From Filobasidium wieringae (lineage: Eukaryota > Basidiomycota > Tremellomycetes > Filobasidiales > Filobasidiaceae), in NCBI GenBank assembly GCA_001600055.1, contig BCIV01000010.1, forward strand, positions 744,001-808,000: a stretch of 64,000 nucleotides of DNA, given 5' to 3'. Each line of letters begins with the position of its first letter. Position 1 is the stretch's first letter. Below, in pieces: positions 35,381 through 48,300 of this stretch. A program made the translations under genes and the position numbers. The notes beneath the pieces were generated by a model, which saw only the letters and a program-made list of their open reading frames with translations, had not been told where the DNA came from and did not search any database.

Positions 35381-38348
35381 CCTTTCGATAGATTATGAGC
35401 TGATTGCAAACTGGTCGAATTGACTATGGGGTAGGACAAGAAGGTGTCGTAGCTGGAGAAACGTTCAGACGATATGAGCTTGTAGGACTGACGTCATTCA
35501 ATCGAGCACCTCTAGACCTACTTGTAATTGGTTTCCCGAGCTCTTTTCAAGATGTACGTGTATACTTGACTCCTCCCTGCTGAACTAAGAGAGGAATTTG
35601 TATGTTGTAGGTATCGGCCTGGCAGTAGAGTAGAGGTACGAGCACTGAGCACTGATAGTGATCTGATTCGTGGCTCGTGGTCGACCTTGAGCATATTCGA
35701 GTATCGGATGGCTGGCGTCTGCCGGGGTCTTACCGGAAACGGGCAACCTCGATGATTACGCGATGAATCTCGGAGCCGACGCTCGCTGCCACCTCGTTTC
35801 AGGTCAGCTCGGAGTATTATTAACGCAGATCTCGATTACTCACTACTGGAATCCACTCATTCGACGAGGTGGATGACAACAAGGAGGAAGAGACACAAGA
35901 GGATGACGAAGAGAAAAAGGATGAACAAAACAACGCCATGGAAGATGCAGGTAAGTGAGGAGGTTTTTTGCCAATTTGGCCTCCAGGTGGTCAAGCCTGA
36001 TCGCCTTCTCCTTTGACTTCCGCATTGATTTTTCAATGGGTCGAATACTGGCCTTGTACTTGGTGATTTTCGACTTCAGTGATTGGAGGTAGGTCTCGGA
36101 TATGCTATATATGTCGGACCCCTGACGTAAGACTTCTCTCTCGAAGGTCTTTGACTCGTTGAAGGACCTCACGGTTCGCGCCTTATCTTCAAGAGAAGCG
36201 GTCACGGTTGAGACGACCGGTCATCGTCCGTCTTTATTACGCTGATCGGAAACCTTGTGCTTAAGAGGGATAACCGCAAAAAAAGAAGAAATCGTGTCGG
36301 TCTCGGTCTATACGGAGTTATCCTGACTGAACATCTTTGGTCGAGGTCCGGCTTGATGTCAATTAGCTCTCCGTTTCATCAAGCTCCGAGTAAGCTTCCA
36401 GTCTGTCTGCCGGATCGAAATTGCGTACCTCGTTTTGACTGGCTGTCTCGATTTGACGGCTGAAGAAACGATTGTCGGGGGATAGAACCTCAAGGATATT
36501 CCACAGACTCTACAGAAAATGACTAGGAGCACGCCTCAATCGGTGTGGCAAGATAATTCTATACCACTGCTATGACCACGCCAAAACGCAATCCGTGATG
36601 ATGACCAAGATGTCATCCACCGCGGGAAATTCGTTGGCAAGAAGGAATGGTCCGAAAGAAGCTGATAGAGCGACATCTGAATTCACTAACCAGATTCACG
36701 GACGGTAATAGATGAAGGAATGGGCATGAAGTACACCTTCTAATACAAAGTCCAGAAAGGAACGAATGATCATATAGGGACTGTTGCGCATCAGTCTGAC
36801 TTCGGATTAAGAATCATTGACTTTGCAGCAAGCTCCCGAAGGAGCGGTAACTCTTGTTTTCAGTTGCCCAGCACGACGTCCCGTAGTATAATCACTTCAT
36901 TCGTTCGCATCACCAAGCACTGCAAAGTGCGGGACCCGTGATGCACATTGATTCCGCGATCCGATGGTCTCGCTCTCCTGTACGTGTCCATCGAACCTTT
37001 TAAGGATTCCTTGAAAGGTTATGACTGGTCGCCCGGGATTTTCTGCCCCTTTACCCTGGCTCCCTTTCTTCGTTGTCGTGCCTGCAACCCTGCTGTAAGT
37101 GTTTTTTGAAAAAGTCTGAGGGAGCCCACTAACTCGATATCCGATGCCACGTCTAGCCGCTACATAGTACTCCAACGGTTGAAGCCACTACTATCAACGA
37201 CTAATTTCGTCCGGTTGAAGGCAAAAAATAACCCCGTAGATGGCAGCAGCTGGTCTATATTGCCGAGGTTTGAAATCGATATCAGCGTGTTTTCAATCGA
37301 AACAAGACGACTCATATTCGAGGTGGAGAAACCTCGATCACAAGCGTCAAGTCCTCGGGTCCGTCAATGCTTTACGCTCAGGACCAAGAGCTTCGTTAGA
37401 CATACCATCCCCGGTTGGTATGCCTTACGATACTCTCATCTCTCATCAGACATTGAGAGAACGAATTTCAGGTCACGGTCTTGTAGCCAAAGATCGGATG
37501 GGGGTCATTGTCGAGGATCATGAGTGCCGAACGCTGTCGGTTGATGGGGAAAGTTTAAGAAGGACAAGGTTTTAACTTCTGGTAGATTGGTTGTTCTGAT
37601 TGAGAACTATGTATATACGAGGAGTTTTATGTAGATCTTATGAGAGAGATAAGAAGAAATGAAGAAGAAAGTTGGGGACGACGATTGTTTGCGTGCTTTG
37701 ACCGTGATGGAAAATTTATTTCTGCGCTTTCATTTGGTGAAGCCGCTTACTGTGGGGAGTCGGTCGGCTTTTTCGGACAACGATGGCTGTGTTATTTAAA
37801 AAAAGAGTCGGGGTCCGATCCTTGATGACCCCCGTTCCTGCCCGTCGTTCGATGGAATCGAGTGTGAGAAAGTCACGCGACATTTGCCACCGTGTTTTGA
37901 TCGCGCTAGCGTTTCCAACCTAAAACACGAAACGGTGAAAACCCGACATCCTTCGAATTGTGATTTTTCAATTGGAGACGATACACCTTGCATAAAAACG
38001 ATTGTTCCCGTTGAAAGAAACGAGATAGCGTTAGTAAAGGACCCACAATCGGGCGATTTTTGGTAATTATCCAGCAGAATCACGGTATCAGAATACGCGC
38101 GCAGATCCGCGTCGTCAAGTGCGAAATGTTGGAATGCTTGATTTCCCTATAGTCTACAGTGTGGTTTTGATCAATTTCCCCTCTTTGGTACTTAGTACCC
38201 AGCTGTCACTCTCCAGGATCCCTAGGCTTGTTGTCATACCACTACAAACACTCAGCTTGTCCTCCAAAAACCGCTGGTTCAGCTTGAATACAGTGCCTAC
38301 CAACCATTGCCAGCGTCCCGCTCCATCTCTCTAGAACCGTTTATCAAC
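35381..38348. other. 3-kb gene-poor region
   Basis: No intact gene could be supported. It contains a degenerate copy of part of the gene at 54.5-55.5 kb (35885-36097, see separate entry). An open plus-strand frame at 37240-37575 looks superficially protein-like but has no recognisable domain, no promoter logic and no splice partners. A/T-rich runs occur near 37610-37810. The region also holds the promoters of the flanking genes at 35380 (-) and 38349 (+). It may be a graveyard of decayed sequence. Confidence 0.4.
35885..36097 (-). pseudogene. Degenerate paralogous fragment of the coiled-coil gene at 54.5-55.5 kb
   Basis: On the minus strand this reads YLQSLKSKITKYKASIRPIE then a short charged stretch and RLDHLEAKLAKN, closely matching YLRSLKSKITKQKTSLQKLK ... 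RLNRLEAKLAK of the gene at 54.5-55.5 kb. The nucleotide similarity continues to the left into the acidic/Ser low-complexity stretch (shared caagaggatgacgaagaga and gtgaggagg motifs). The reading frame is lost after LAKN through a small insertion. No upstream or downstream partner exons of the parent gene are present here. This copy lacks the 5.8S rDNA piece found in the parent. Confidence 0.7.
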
Positions 38349-39644
38349 ATGCTTTCGGGAAACGCTCAAATTGAGCTTGAGAGGCTGTACGAAGAAGTCC
38401 GACAAGAAACCTCAATCGTCCAGGTGTACATCAAAATGGCGAGGATCAAGGAGATCAACGACGCCTCAAATGCAGAGGACTTCTCAAACGACCTTCGCAA
38501 CTTCATTGGAGGAGGGAATGATGCCAGTCAAGAAGGACCGTTATCTTCAGACCTGAGTATGTACTTTGGTATGACATGAGCGACGATTTTGGTTTGGACT
38601 TACTGCATCTTTCCAGGTTTTGGAGATTTCCTTGATGGGAAGGAATTTGAAGGAGAGTCCATGAGCGGTTGTCTCGACATTCAGGGTAAGTTGAGTATCA
38701 TGCAGTTACCAAACGAATTCAGTTGACATTCTTTTATCTTGCTAAGAGCCGGAAGTCAAACCCCCAGTTCAATCTCTCAATATTCCCGCTCATAGTGAGT
38801 GTCCGGTCATAGTATACAAGCTTTAGCTGATCGCTCTACCCTAGCTGGATTGAATCAAACTCTGGTCTCGGATGAACCGACAAAGCCTCATCCAGTCTAT
38901 GTAGTGAAAAACGGACTTGTTGTCGGACAAGGTGTGCCTTTCTTAACCTATAATCCTTCCGGTGGCTACTTCTGACCTGCAGCTTAGTCGTTCCCAAGGT
39001 CGAAGCGCCTCGTGACAAGAGCACCGGAACCACAAAACGAAACTTCACCGTAATCGTCCCGGGTCAGAAAACCGCACCAGTTACTCTCTGTACTCGACAC
39101 CTCGTCCCGGGCTCGGGAAGATTCAATCAAGTCGATGTTCGGATGTTACCCGAACATTTCTTGCCTCTGCATCATGCGGACGCTATCATCCCTAGCACGG
39201 ACAAGCAGATGGCGATCCATGAGATCGCCATTCAATCGGAAGCCGACTTTGGCCCCACGATGAAGGGTTAGTATCCCTACACTGAACCGTCTTTGATTGA
39301 TACTGACCACTATACCTTTTAGTGATGAGCGATAGCCAAAAGGCTGCCTTTGTTCAGCTTACCCTGAAAATTCGAAGCTGTTGGGCTCAGAAGAACGGGG
39401 AGCTCGATCGTCCGTTCGAGCGTAAGTCGCCCTTGAATACTTGATCTAGGCTGGTAGGCTCACATCAACTGCATCTGAAGAGATGACAAATAAGCAGATC
39501 GAGGAGATCACTCGCCTTGGTGAGCTTCTCGTCGACCATTGGGCGCGCCAGGCTGAGCAGCCGGAGGCGTATGTGCCCACGCAGATCGTCGATCGACACC
39601 TCGATCGGCTGATTTCTAGGGGTTGGCGAGCACTTCACCGTTGA
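38349..39644 (+). CDS. Uncharacterised protein (about 330 aa, seven exons)
   Basis: The start is ATG 38349 (MLSGNAQIELERLYEEVRQE). Seven exons join in phase through six short introns: the first exon 38349-38556, the second 38617-38685, then pieces reading EPEVKPPVQSLNIPAH, TGLNQTLVSDEPTKPHPVYV, VVPKVEAPRDKSTGTTKRNF with TVIVPGQKTAPVTLCTRHLV, VMSDSQKAAFVQLTLKIRSC, and QMTNKQIEEITRLGELLVDH. It ends RLISRGWRALHR with the stop at 39644. The protein is soluble, with an acidic N-terminal half and a mixed helical C-terminal half. No domain is recognised; probably lineage-specific. Confidence 0.6.
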
Positions 39645-40586
39645 AGCACTCTCAACGAATCTGGACATCACCACAAGGGAAAACGAAGATCCGATCAAGA
39701 GCATTTTTACTCCGAAATGATGTTTTAGCTTTCAAATTGTGTGCTGTGTTCCAGTCGACTTGATGGTCTTAGCGTTTTCAAGAAAAAATCCTTTAGCAAA
39801 GCCTTACTGTATTCAATATGAACGGGAACTGATGTCTCAAGTAGTGTATCTGTTGCTAGTATCAGTGTCCGATCCATCTCTCAAGGCAAGACTCCCTGTT
39901 GCATTACCTCGCTCGTGTATAGGGGCAACTCGCACTCGCACGCACTACATTCTCGATCAAGCTCCAACAAGTCACTAACCCTTGCACGTACAGCGTTTGG
40001 AAGACTCTCTTCAGCAGAGGTGGAGGTTGTGTGAAATCAATCGAAATCTACAACATCACATTCGATGCTTACTGACACTGATAACATCACTCGTATGTGT
40101 GAAATGAACGTTCACCTACAGCAGACCGGTTTTGGGAAGGATAGATGCTTGTCAGCATCGTTTAGTTTCTCGTACTGCATTAGTCTCCTAACGATGATCG
40201 GCAGAATATAAGATCCAACATGGAGCCGATCCAAAAATTGTATAGATCGGCAAAGACTCGCGCGCCTTTGAAGCTGCGTTCGACCCAGCCAAAAGCCAGC
40301 AGCGATCGAGAACCGGACGATCCCTAATGACCAGCGCCTATTTGGGATGTTAACTTAGAAAGAAGGTGCCTTCTCTAGTGCCCGAGGTACTAGTGTTGTT
40401 GTCAGGCTTGGTTGAGGTGATGGTCATCATGGCACATACGAATGTGAGATTCTCACGACGGAAGTAATGCATTCCATCTATGTTCATGCCATACCACTTG
40501 TCTCTGACCTGAATGCCCTCCACAATGCGTTTGTCGTCCCACTCAGATTGATATGGTCCCAGATCGATTCGTGCCACGGCTATTGC
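39645..40586. other. Convergent intergenic region
   Basis: 940 bp between the stop codons of the unknown plus-strand gene and the dicarboxylate carrier. Open frames on both strands here are short and without coding bias. Nothing recognised. Confidence 0.3.
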
Positions 40587-42171
40587 TTAGTTGGCGAACT
40601 TGAGTCGATAAGTGTCTACACCCAATCGGAGCTGTTCCAGGAAAACCAATGTAAGAACGGTTTGAGGACATAATCGGACCCTAAAGATAGTCAATCGAGT
40701 CGAATCGTTAGGTTTTCCTCCTGAGAGTGAAATGTTGCAGAAAGACTCACCAAGCCGCGGTCCAGCCACGGAAAAAGAACCTCAAACCCTCCTGTTTTAC
40801 CGCGTTTGTGATGATAGATGGTATACTGGCACCGCCCTTCGCAGCCATTACCCTGGACTTAACGACGTCTGCCGGTGCACAGATAGCTAACGAACCAGCA
40901 GTCGATATGTAGCTCATTAGAAACAGTTATAATTTTAAACTTACTTGTAGCTACGGTTCCAGCCAAGAAACTAGCTCCGAACTGGAGCACAGGACCATCT
41001 CTTGATCCCTTGACGCTCAACAAGGCCCGCTTGAAAACGTCGTAAGAAGCCAACTGCGAAGAGTTCATGAGGACCGCTCGTACCTATAAGCGTAAAGCAT
41101 ACTGTCAGCAACGACAGTCAGGACCGTGGGATCGTATATGAGAGATACCTACAGTATTGGGTTGCCATCCACGATATAATGCCAAGACTCCCTCGTCCTT
41201 GACGATCCTGTATAATCCATGTGCGGCATTCCTGTACAAGAACCTCTCTCCGATGGGCTTTGCTCGATCAGAAGCCATCCTGATCAAAACGACCTCTACA
41301 ACACAAAAGCACGGTTGGTTAACAGGAAATCTATGATTTGAGTCCTCCCGGTACTGCCTCTAGATTCAAAAGTAGAACATACCAGCAGGAACACCCAACA
41401 ATCCAGCCATTCCTCCTGCAGCACCAGAAGCAGCGATCATTTCCAACATCCCTGGTGTGGGACTAAGGAACTTGTCCTTGGCGAATTCGTACGCTCCAAA
41501 ACGGAATGTCGAGTAGGAGAGACTGTATATTCGAATTGAGGCAGTATAAGCACGATGATAAAGACTGTTGAAACAGATGAAGAGACTAACGCTCGAAGGA
41601 GAGCTGCAGTCAGACCATCATAGACACCTCTTATTCCTATTCAAGAAGAGATAACGTTTCCAGAATCAGCTTCTTAGTTTAGCATGAATTTGCGAGCGAA
41701 AGCACCATACCGTGCTGCTTGACGATCCCGCTAACGAACTGAATAGTAGACTTGTCATTTGCCTTGGCGGTTTGCATCTGAACTTTCGTCAGATCTAAGG
41801 GATGACTATTTCGTTGACACAAAAAGGCGAGGGTTCAGCAATCATTTCGCGAATTAGCCAGCTCAGTCCAGATATGACTTACGTGAAACATGTTGCTAGA
41901 CCAGAGGCACAACCTAACACGAGTCAAGTTGAACCGTTGCTTAGCAAGTTGTTCTACCTCATCTGACAGATCAGATAACTCACCTCCAAGCCTAGCAGTC
42001 GTGACCAATCAGAATCCGTTCATTACGGGTCACGAATCAGCTCCACTTCTCGCTTTCCATTCGGATAGATGCTTACATGAAAGGATAAGCCTTCTTCTTT
42101 CCAGCAACGGGTGCAGGAGATGCTACGGGAGCTGCGGTCCGAGATACGGGTGGGAGAGAAGCTGCTGACAT
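40587..42171 (-). CDS. DIC1: Mitochondrial dicarboxylate carrier
   Basis: A mitochondrial carrier family protein of six transmembrane helices in three repeats. The start is ATG 42171 (MSAASLPPVSRTAAPVASPA). First repeat: the signature HPLDLTKVQMQTAKA (PxDxxK). Second repeat: GVPAEVVLIRMASDRAKPIG and EGVLALYRGWQPNTV. Third repeat: CAPADVVKSRVMAAKGGAS, then GLRFFFRGWTAAW and VRLCPQTVLTLVFLEQLRLG. These features fit the Dic1 branch (malate/succinate-phosphate exchange across the inner membrane). At least eight exons, several very short; an 8-nt exon lies at 41984-41991 (see findings). The stop is at 40587. The N-terminal Ala/Pro-rich leader is longer than in yeast. Confidence 0.88.
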
Positions 42172-43129
42172 ATCTTAATCGTTATCTCGCTAGATCAGGA
42201 ATTTTTGGGTGTCTCTTTTTGGGGTGTGAAACGATGGACTAGGGGAGGACTAGGACGAGGGAAGAGGAAGGAGAGCTGACGATGACGAGGTAGTAAGGGC
42301 GGCCTATTAGGGAAGTATACAGTAGCTATAGTGGGTCGCAACAGTCATCTACGTCGTTTTCTTGAATTCTTTTCGGCACAAGCCGAGATTTATTTTTATT
42401 TCGATTTGTTGATTATTTCATTTCGAATATCGCGAAGGAAAATGACGCCGACGCGACGCCGAGTCTCATCCCGAAACTCGGGCGACAAGGTGAAACGCAT
42501 CATGCCCGGATCGTCCGATCGTCAGCCTTGGTCTTTTAAATCCCGGTAGATGATCACGAAGCTTTGAAAAAGAAAGATTAGGATGTATATGCGACGCTCG
42601 GAGACGATAAATTTGAGAAGCAAGCGGGAAGGTCATCGGCGCGACGGCCTATTGAAGGCGCGTAAGGCAGGTAAACTGACTGCATTACACCAAGCTCGGG
42701 TGGGCACATGAGTTCCCACAACTACTCGTCTTGTAAGGCAGTATAGAATTCTAGATCCTGTGTGAGTCTGTAATGTACTTCTGACGAGAATTTGGCATCG
42801 AGAACTTGAGTCTCGTACGGGGCCAGGTCCACCCACTAAATATATATCAATTCTGGGTCTATAGGCGTATAGCTACACACAATTACACATCGGTCAATTG
42901 AGCGTGAAACTTGACCTCGGCTCGTCCCTTTGCCGGAGACCCGATGTACCGGATATACCCACGCGGAGAATTGCACCGTTGTCATCTTTCTAGGACACGA
43001 ATCTATTGCATGAAGGTCAATCACGTTTATAAGACTGGTGTCCATTGGTATGGCTTTGATTTGCGTGTAAATGTATTTGCGTGAAAATGTATCTGCGATG
43101 CTATTCCATGTATCTACGCAAGAGGTCGG
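42172..43129. other. Intergenic region upstream of DIC1
   Basis: 960 bp. Includes A/T-rich stretches near 42380-42440 and a short imperfect direct repeat at 43063-43100 (two copies of tgcgtg.aaatgtat.tgcg). No coding exon or RNA gene could be supported. Confidence 0.3.
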
Positions 43130-43708
43130 TCAGTATATTGGAAAGGAAGCTGATCGGCCTTGTTGGTCCTCTTCTTGGCCGCTGTCCAGATTGATGAACT
43201 CTGCCTTGAGAAGGCGTAGTCCTCCTTGAGCTTGAGGAGCGGTCAAATGACAATTAATCTTCACCGTATAGGCCCGACCATCTCGTCTGCCATCACGCTC
43301 CTCTGTATCGTCTTCGGTCTTCGGCAGTCAAGAAGATTGCCCATAGTGCTGCGGGGTCGGACTTGAAAGCTATGACCTGGAAGGACCTACATTCGAACGA
43401 GATCAGCAACGAGGGTCGACGGAGATCCTAACACATTGTGTTGAGTGTCGCTATGCTCTCGGCAAGTCCGAAATTGATACAAGCAGCCTAAAGAGTATAC
43501 ATAGGGGCTCAAAGACTGGCTGCGTAAGATCTGCAGGAAACATATCTCAATAGGCCATCTTTTCAGAAGCGGCGACGGCAATGTTCTTGCCTGCGTGTTT
43601 CATGGCTTGCTTATCCTCAATGCGAACAAGAACCAGGCCTTCACTAGACCAATGAAAGCTGGATCTGCCTCGGAAATTTACGGTCCCTTTTGGTCGAGAG
43701 CCTATCAT
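43130..43708 (-). CDS. Small uncharacterised gene
   Basis: Two convincing minus-strand coding segments. One starts at ATG 43708 (MIGSRPKGTVNFRGRSSFHW, then SSEGLVLVRIEDKQAMKHAG). The other, near 43320-43130, reads GRAYTVKINCHLTAPQAQGG, then LRLLKAEFINLDSGQEEDQQ, and ends SASFPIY with a stop at 43130. The intron(s) between them were not resolved, so the middle of the protein is unknown. Family not recognised. Confidence 0.35.
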
Positions 43709-43983
43709 CTGAGTCTGAAGCAGTGAGTTTCGCCGTACGCCATACAGAGGGCGATATGAAACACTTAGCGGCAAGTGACGTCACGGAACCTAGACGACCG
43801 GATGGAAGCGCGTTTGCGCTTGATGAACGCAACTGCGCGATGACGCATGAACATGTCGTCGTAGAGATTCTCATCCCGGTCGTCGTAAAGTCATCAGCCA
43901 ACACAAGACAACCACTACAAAGGCTACCGCCCATCAGAACCCTCTCGAGCACATCGCATAGCCTGTTCAAATTATTCTCCAAG

Positions 43984-45174
43984 ATGGATCTCCAATACCT
44001 CTGGGCTCTAGGCCATCTCGTTACTTTTACGTCTGCCGGTTAGTCGGTCGCACGGCGTGTTCTAGCTGTCGAGCTCGATGGAATATAAGCTCATCTTTCT
44101 TTTGCTTTAACTTAGTGAGAATCCTCTGGGCGTATACTATCGGAATCTTTTCCAAGAGCATTCCCGGGTTCTGGTACCGTGGTAAGCATTCTGTCGTTAC
44201 CTAACTGATGGAGAAGCGTCTAATGGATCTATCTCACAACAAAGCGGCGTACGCTGGTGCCCTCCTTTCTTACAGTATCGTGGTATCGAAGTCTCTTGGA
44301 CTTCCCCAGCTCAACCGAGCATACCTCCAAAAGGCTATGATGGACGACAATGCCCAATATGGTTTCATGGCTGTCTATTGGGCATTGTCTAAGCCTCTTT
44401 ACAGTACGTCTTCAAATACAGCCTGTTTACGATCCGAACTCAACATAAGTCCTGTTTGCTATATTTGACAGTCTCCCTAATCCCATTTGCAACTTTCTCG
44501 TTGTTCCACTGTCTCACTTTCGCCCGATCCACCATCCTTCCTCGCTTGTTCGCTGCGTAAGCCTTCCTTTACACAACTCGTTAGGTCTTTCCAGAAATTC
44601 ATCCATGCACTTCGACAGTCCTGCTCCTGCACGAGGAGCTGCTGCCGGAGCAAAACCCGCTCAACACCCCGTTGTCGAGAAGTATGGAACTCTCATCGGA
44701 AACTTTGTCAAGGCAAACTACGATCGTGCCATGTTCTTCGTCGCCTACTCTGAGGTCGCTATTTTGATTTGGACTATCCTCAAGGCTATTACGTGAGTCT
44801 GGGGCTTAGTTTCGGCAATCAGTCCCATGACTGATCGGCACCGTTCGTCTTGCAGCTTGCAAGGATCTCTCACTACCCCTCTTATCGTCTCCCAATGGTT
44901 ACGGGTCCGATACCTGTCCTCCAACTTCGAGCGCAAGGTTATCGATGCTCTTGTCGCCCGTATGGATGCCAAAGCCGACCAGCAAGCTCCCGTCATTGCC
45001 AACTCGTACCGACAAGTCAAGAAAGTCATCTTGCTGTGGGGAGCCGCCGTCAGCACGCCCAACACTGCACCCAGTGCTGGATCCGGTCGAAGTACCGCTA
45101 CCGCGACTGGTGCTTCTACTGGAACCGGAGCTGCTGCAATGAGGGAGAGAGTTCCCGCTGCTGGTCGTCGATAA
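43984..45174 (+). CDS. POM33: TMEM33/Pom33-family ER and nuclear-pore membrane protein
   Basis: Six phase-consistent exons (43984-44038, 44116-44181, 44245-44403, 44472-44556, 44595-44792, 44856-45174) encode 293 aa. Membrane segments: MDLQYLWALGHLVTFTSA with VRILWAYTIGIF; AYAGALLSYSIVVSKSLG; FMAVYWALSKPLYISLIPFA; and ANYDRAMFFVAYSEVAILIW with TILKAIT. The conserved WLRVRYLSSNFERKVIDALV stretch follows, then an Ala/Thr-rich basic tail ending MRERVPAAGRR. Family members (yeast Pom33/Per33, human TMEM33) shape the ER and help distribute nuclear pores; the C-terminal amphipathic part binds curved membrane. Confidence 0.85.
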
Positions 45175-45342
45175 TTGCATCGATTCGATTGAGATCGAGA
45201 GCTAGACATAGTAGATAATGCCGTAGAAGGAAGTTCCGTCACGTCAAGGCTTTATATCTGATACAACGAATGAAATCTAATGCCTGTGATCTATCATCGT
45301 ACCTGTTACCATCTAGCTGAAGACGATCTCTTTCTGATAACG

Positions 45343-48300
45343 CTACAAAAACCTCGACTTGCCCGACCAGCTAGCAAGCGTAGGCTTTGAGATGGCTGGA
45401 GCAGGCGCATGTTCTGGCTCAACTTGTACGGATTCGGATTGGGCGCCCATGGCATGCCTCTGGGCGGCTAGCCAGATCTCCCTTGTTTTCTCTTCTTCCC
45501 CTATCAATCTATGACGGACGCCGTCGACCTCTTCCTTGTGTTTCCAGGCTTTATCGATGCTGAGCAATACCTTTTCCCTGAAGGCCTGCACTTTGCCTTG
45601 TAACTCTTGACCAAGCTCCCTATGTGCAGGAGACGTAAGGAGTAAATGCGGGAGCACAGACGAGACCTCGTCTGTGATAGCAACGGTCGAGTCTGTCAGT
45701 TCGGGCTTTACAAGGAGACAGTTCACTGATCCACTGACCGCTTTTCTCGCTGATCCTGGTGACCAGTCGACCGAGACTACCGAGAAGGTAATCAAATTCC
45801 TCTATAGTTCCTTTGTGTCCTGCTGCTCTCCGTCTGGATCGCTTACGAGTACTCGATGACATTCTGGTGGAGGATGTGCTTAGTAAGGTCTAGCATTTCT
45901 GATTGCGATAAACATACTTGGAGGTTCCCGTCATAGCGGACTTTGCCGCAGTATATCGGGTAAATCCTGTCACAGCGGTAGTAGCATTCGTCATCACATC
46001 CACGTTCTCCAGAGCAGGTTCGGATTCAATCATGAAGAAAGATTCTGGTTGTGAAGCGAAATGCGATTAGTATAAGCGGCCTGACGTCAGAAAAGGATTC
46101 TCACCTGGATCGTCGTCGACTTTACGTCGCAGTTCTATGATCCTATTCATTTCTTTGTCAAGTTGGCCTTCCATCTCGTCAAACACGTCGACGAATTGCT
46201 CATGCGCGTCGTCAAGTCCAGGATAGAGCGTCGTTTCGATGAGTTCTGATTTGCCATGAAGAGCGATCTGTACCGCCAGAGATCAGCAGGGAGCAAGCGT
46301 TCATGCAGCCATTCACCTACTATACGTGTTGCTTCCGCGAATGCAGCTCCTCGACAAAGGACATGAACAGCTTCTTCGACGTTCTTTCCGTAATCCAGGT
46401 GTATCTGAGCTGCCTCAATGTGTCGTGAATGCGTTGCAAGGTATTCTGACCATGGGGAATGGTTTGAGTGACATGCGTAGTATCAGAGATTCCGAACATA
46501 CCCGAGACCCGTTCGCAAATCTCCAGCAAAGCTTCCTTCTCCGTTCTTTCGCTCACCGCAAGTGCGAAGAGTTCCCTCCATGCATGTGCTTGCTCATATG
46601 CAACCATGGCCCTATCTAGACGTTCTCCCAAGACAAAGGCTAGAACAAGAAGGAGAGATGAATACACCGTGCAGGTAGTATAGAACAGCCATACCTGTAG
46701 CGGCCTCATAATCCAGCCTTTTTTCCAGCAGATTCTCTCCATATAAGATGTATATCGCCTGGACAAAGGTCACTAAATCGTTTGCTTTAGCTTGACACGG
46801 AACATACTTTTAGCTCTTCTGGCCGTGCTTGATACAGGTTGATCGCGGGCTGATACAGCTCGTGCTGATCGATGTACTCCAAAGCTTCATCAAATCGCTC
46901 TAAGAGGAACGCGGTATCAGTACACCAGTCTCCGCGTCTCCTGAGCATTGACTAACCTCCTGCATGGAGGTGCTTCAAAGCGCTTTCCCACCGTTGTAGG
47001 TGATCATCGATCCTGTAACGCTGGTAGTTCTTGTCCAATTCTCGAAGCTCACGGAGGAATGGTAGATATTCCTTGGGATCCTATGATGCTGACATCGTCA
47101 GCATATTCGCCCGGACATTCAGTACACTTCCACAACGCACTTTCTGGGAGTATTGGGCAATCATAAGAACGAGCTGGAAATCGTACATTCCTAACGCTAC
47201 GTCGAAGAGCTGGTTGACATTAGTCAAGAAGATGATGTACTTGATAGCATCTTCTACGATCCCTGGATTTGTACCTATTCCACTGCAAGATGAGTGCTGA
47301 TGCATAAATGAGCGGACTGAAAAACACTTACTTTTCAGACGCAACAGCACCCGAAGACCGCTCTCCAGGTCGGGAGGATCCTTGCAAACATGGGTTGTTA
47401 GTATGGTGTCTACATACTTGATCATGTCCTTTTTCTCCAGCTCGGAGCGAATTAAATCGCAAATATCATTGACTTTGTTCCGACCCGATGCAGCGCTAGA
47501 TCTGAGTAAGGCGGTATTGGATCGGTGCGTCTAGCGAACTATCTTGTAGAAAGATCGACATACCTTGCCAGCCGCAGACGAGGATACATGGTCTGCGTCA
47601 CATCATCATTGCTAAAAGAGCAAGTATTATGAGTTATTCCTGATGCGGGATGAATGACAAGCTTACCGTAGGCCGGAAACAACTAGATTTAGATAATCTA
47701 CTTCTTTGACTTGGGCCACAAACGATGCCATATCATCCCGGAAGACGATGGGGTCTACGTCGCATAGGATGTTGAGATCGATACGGTGTCGACGGCAATG
47801 AAGAAACGCTGATCGATACCGTTTCCTATAGGTAAGGATATTTAGATAAGCTCGGAAACCGAGCATCGCCAAACTCACGCTAGGATATCGCGTTTGACCA
47901 CCTCCAGAACCAGCGCACGAGGGTTGATGGACTCAAGGTTACCTCTTGGCATCTGTAAGACCAGACTCATCGCACTTGGGATGACGGTAACTATTTTCGA
48001 TCCTCGCTCAACTCTTCTAGTCTCCCAGGTTCTTTCGCTTTCTGGGACAGCATTACCGGCCGCAATACTCCTTAATATGTCCAGCGAAGCATACTTCGAT
48101 TCGTGCGTTGTAGTGGTCCAAATCAGATAGGTAGAGGAAACGGTGATAGATGTAGCGTTGGTCGTGACTTCATGAACCTCGTTTGCGTTTCCAGAATCAG
48201 AGCTACCGTTGTCTGAGAAAGTCTCTTTCTTTTCTTGAATTTTGTGCTCATCGAGTTGCATCCAAAGTCTGCCGGAGCTCTCACGTCCGAACAGCAATCC

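Noticed and set aside
37240..37575. 111-residue plus-strand ORF in the gene-poor region
   Set aside because: Open frame of moderate length without recognisable domain, splice partners or coding-style third-base bias; could be chance or decayed sequence.
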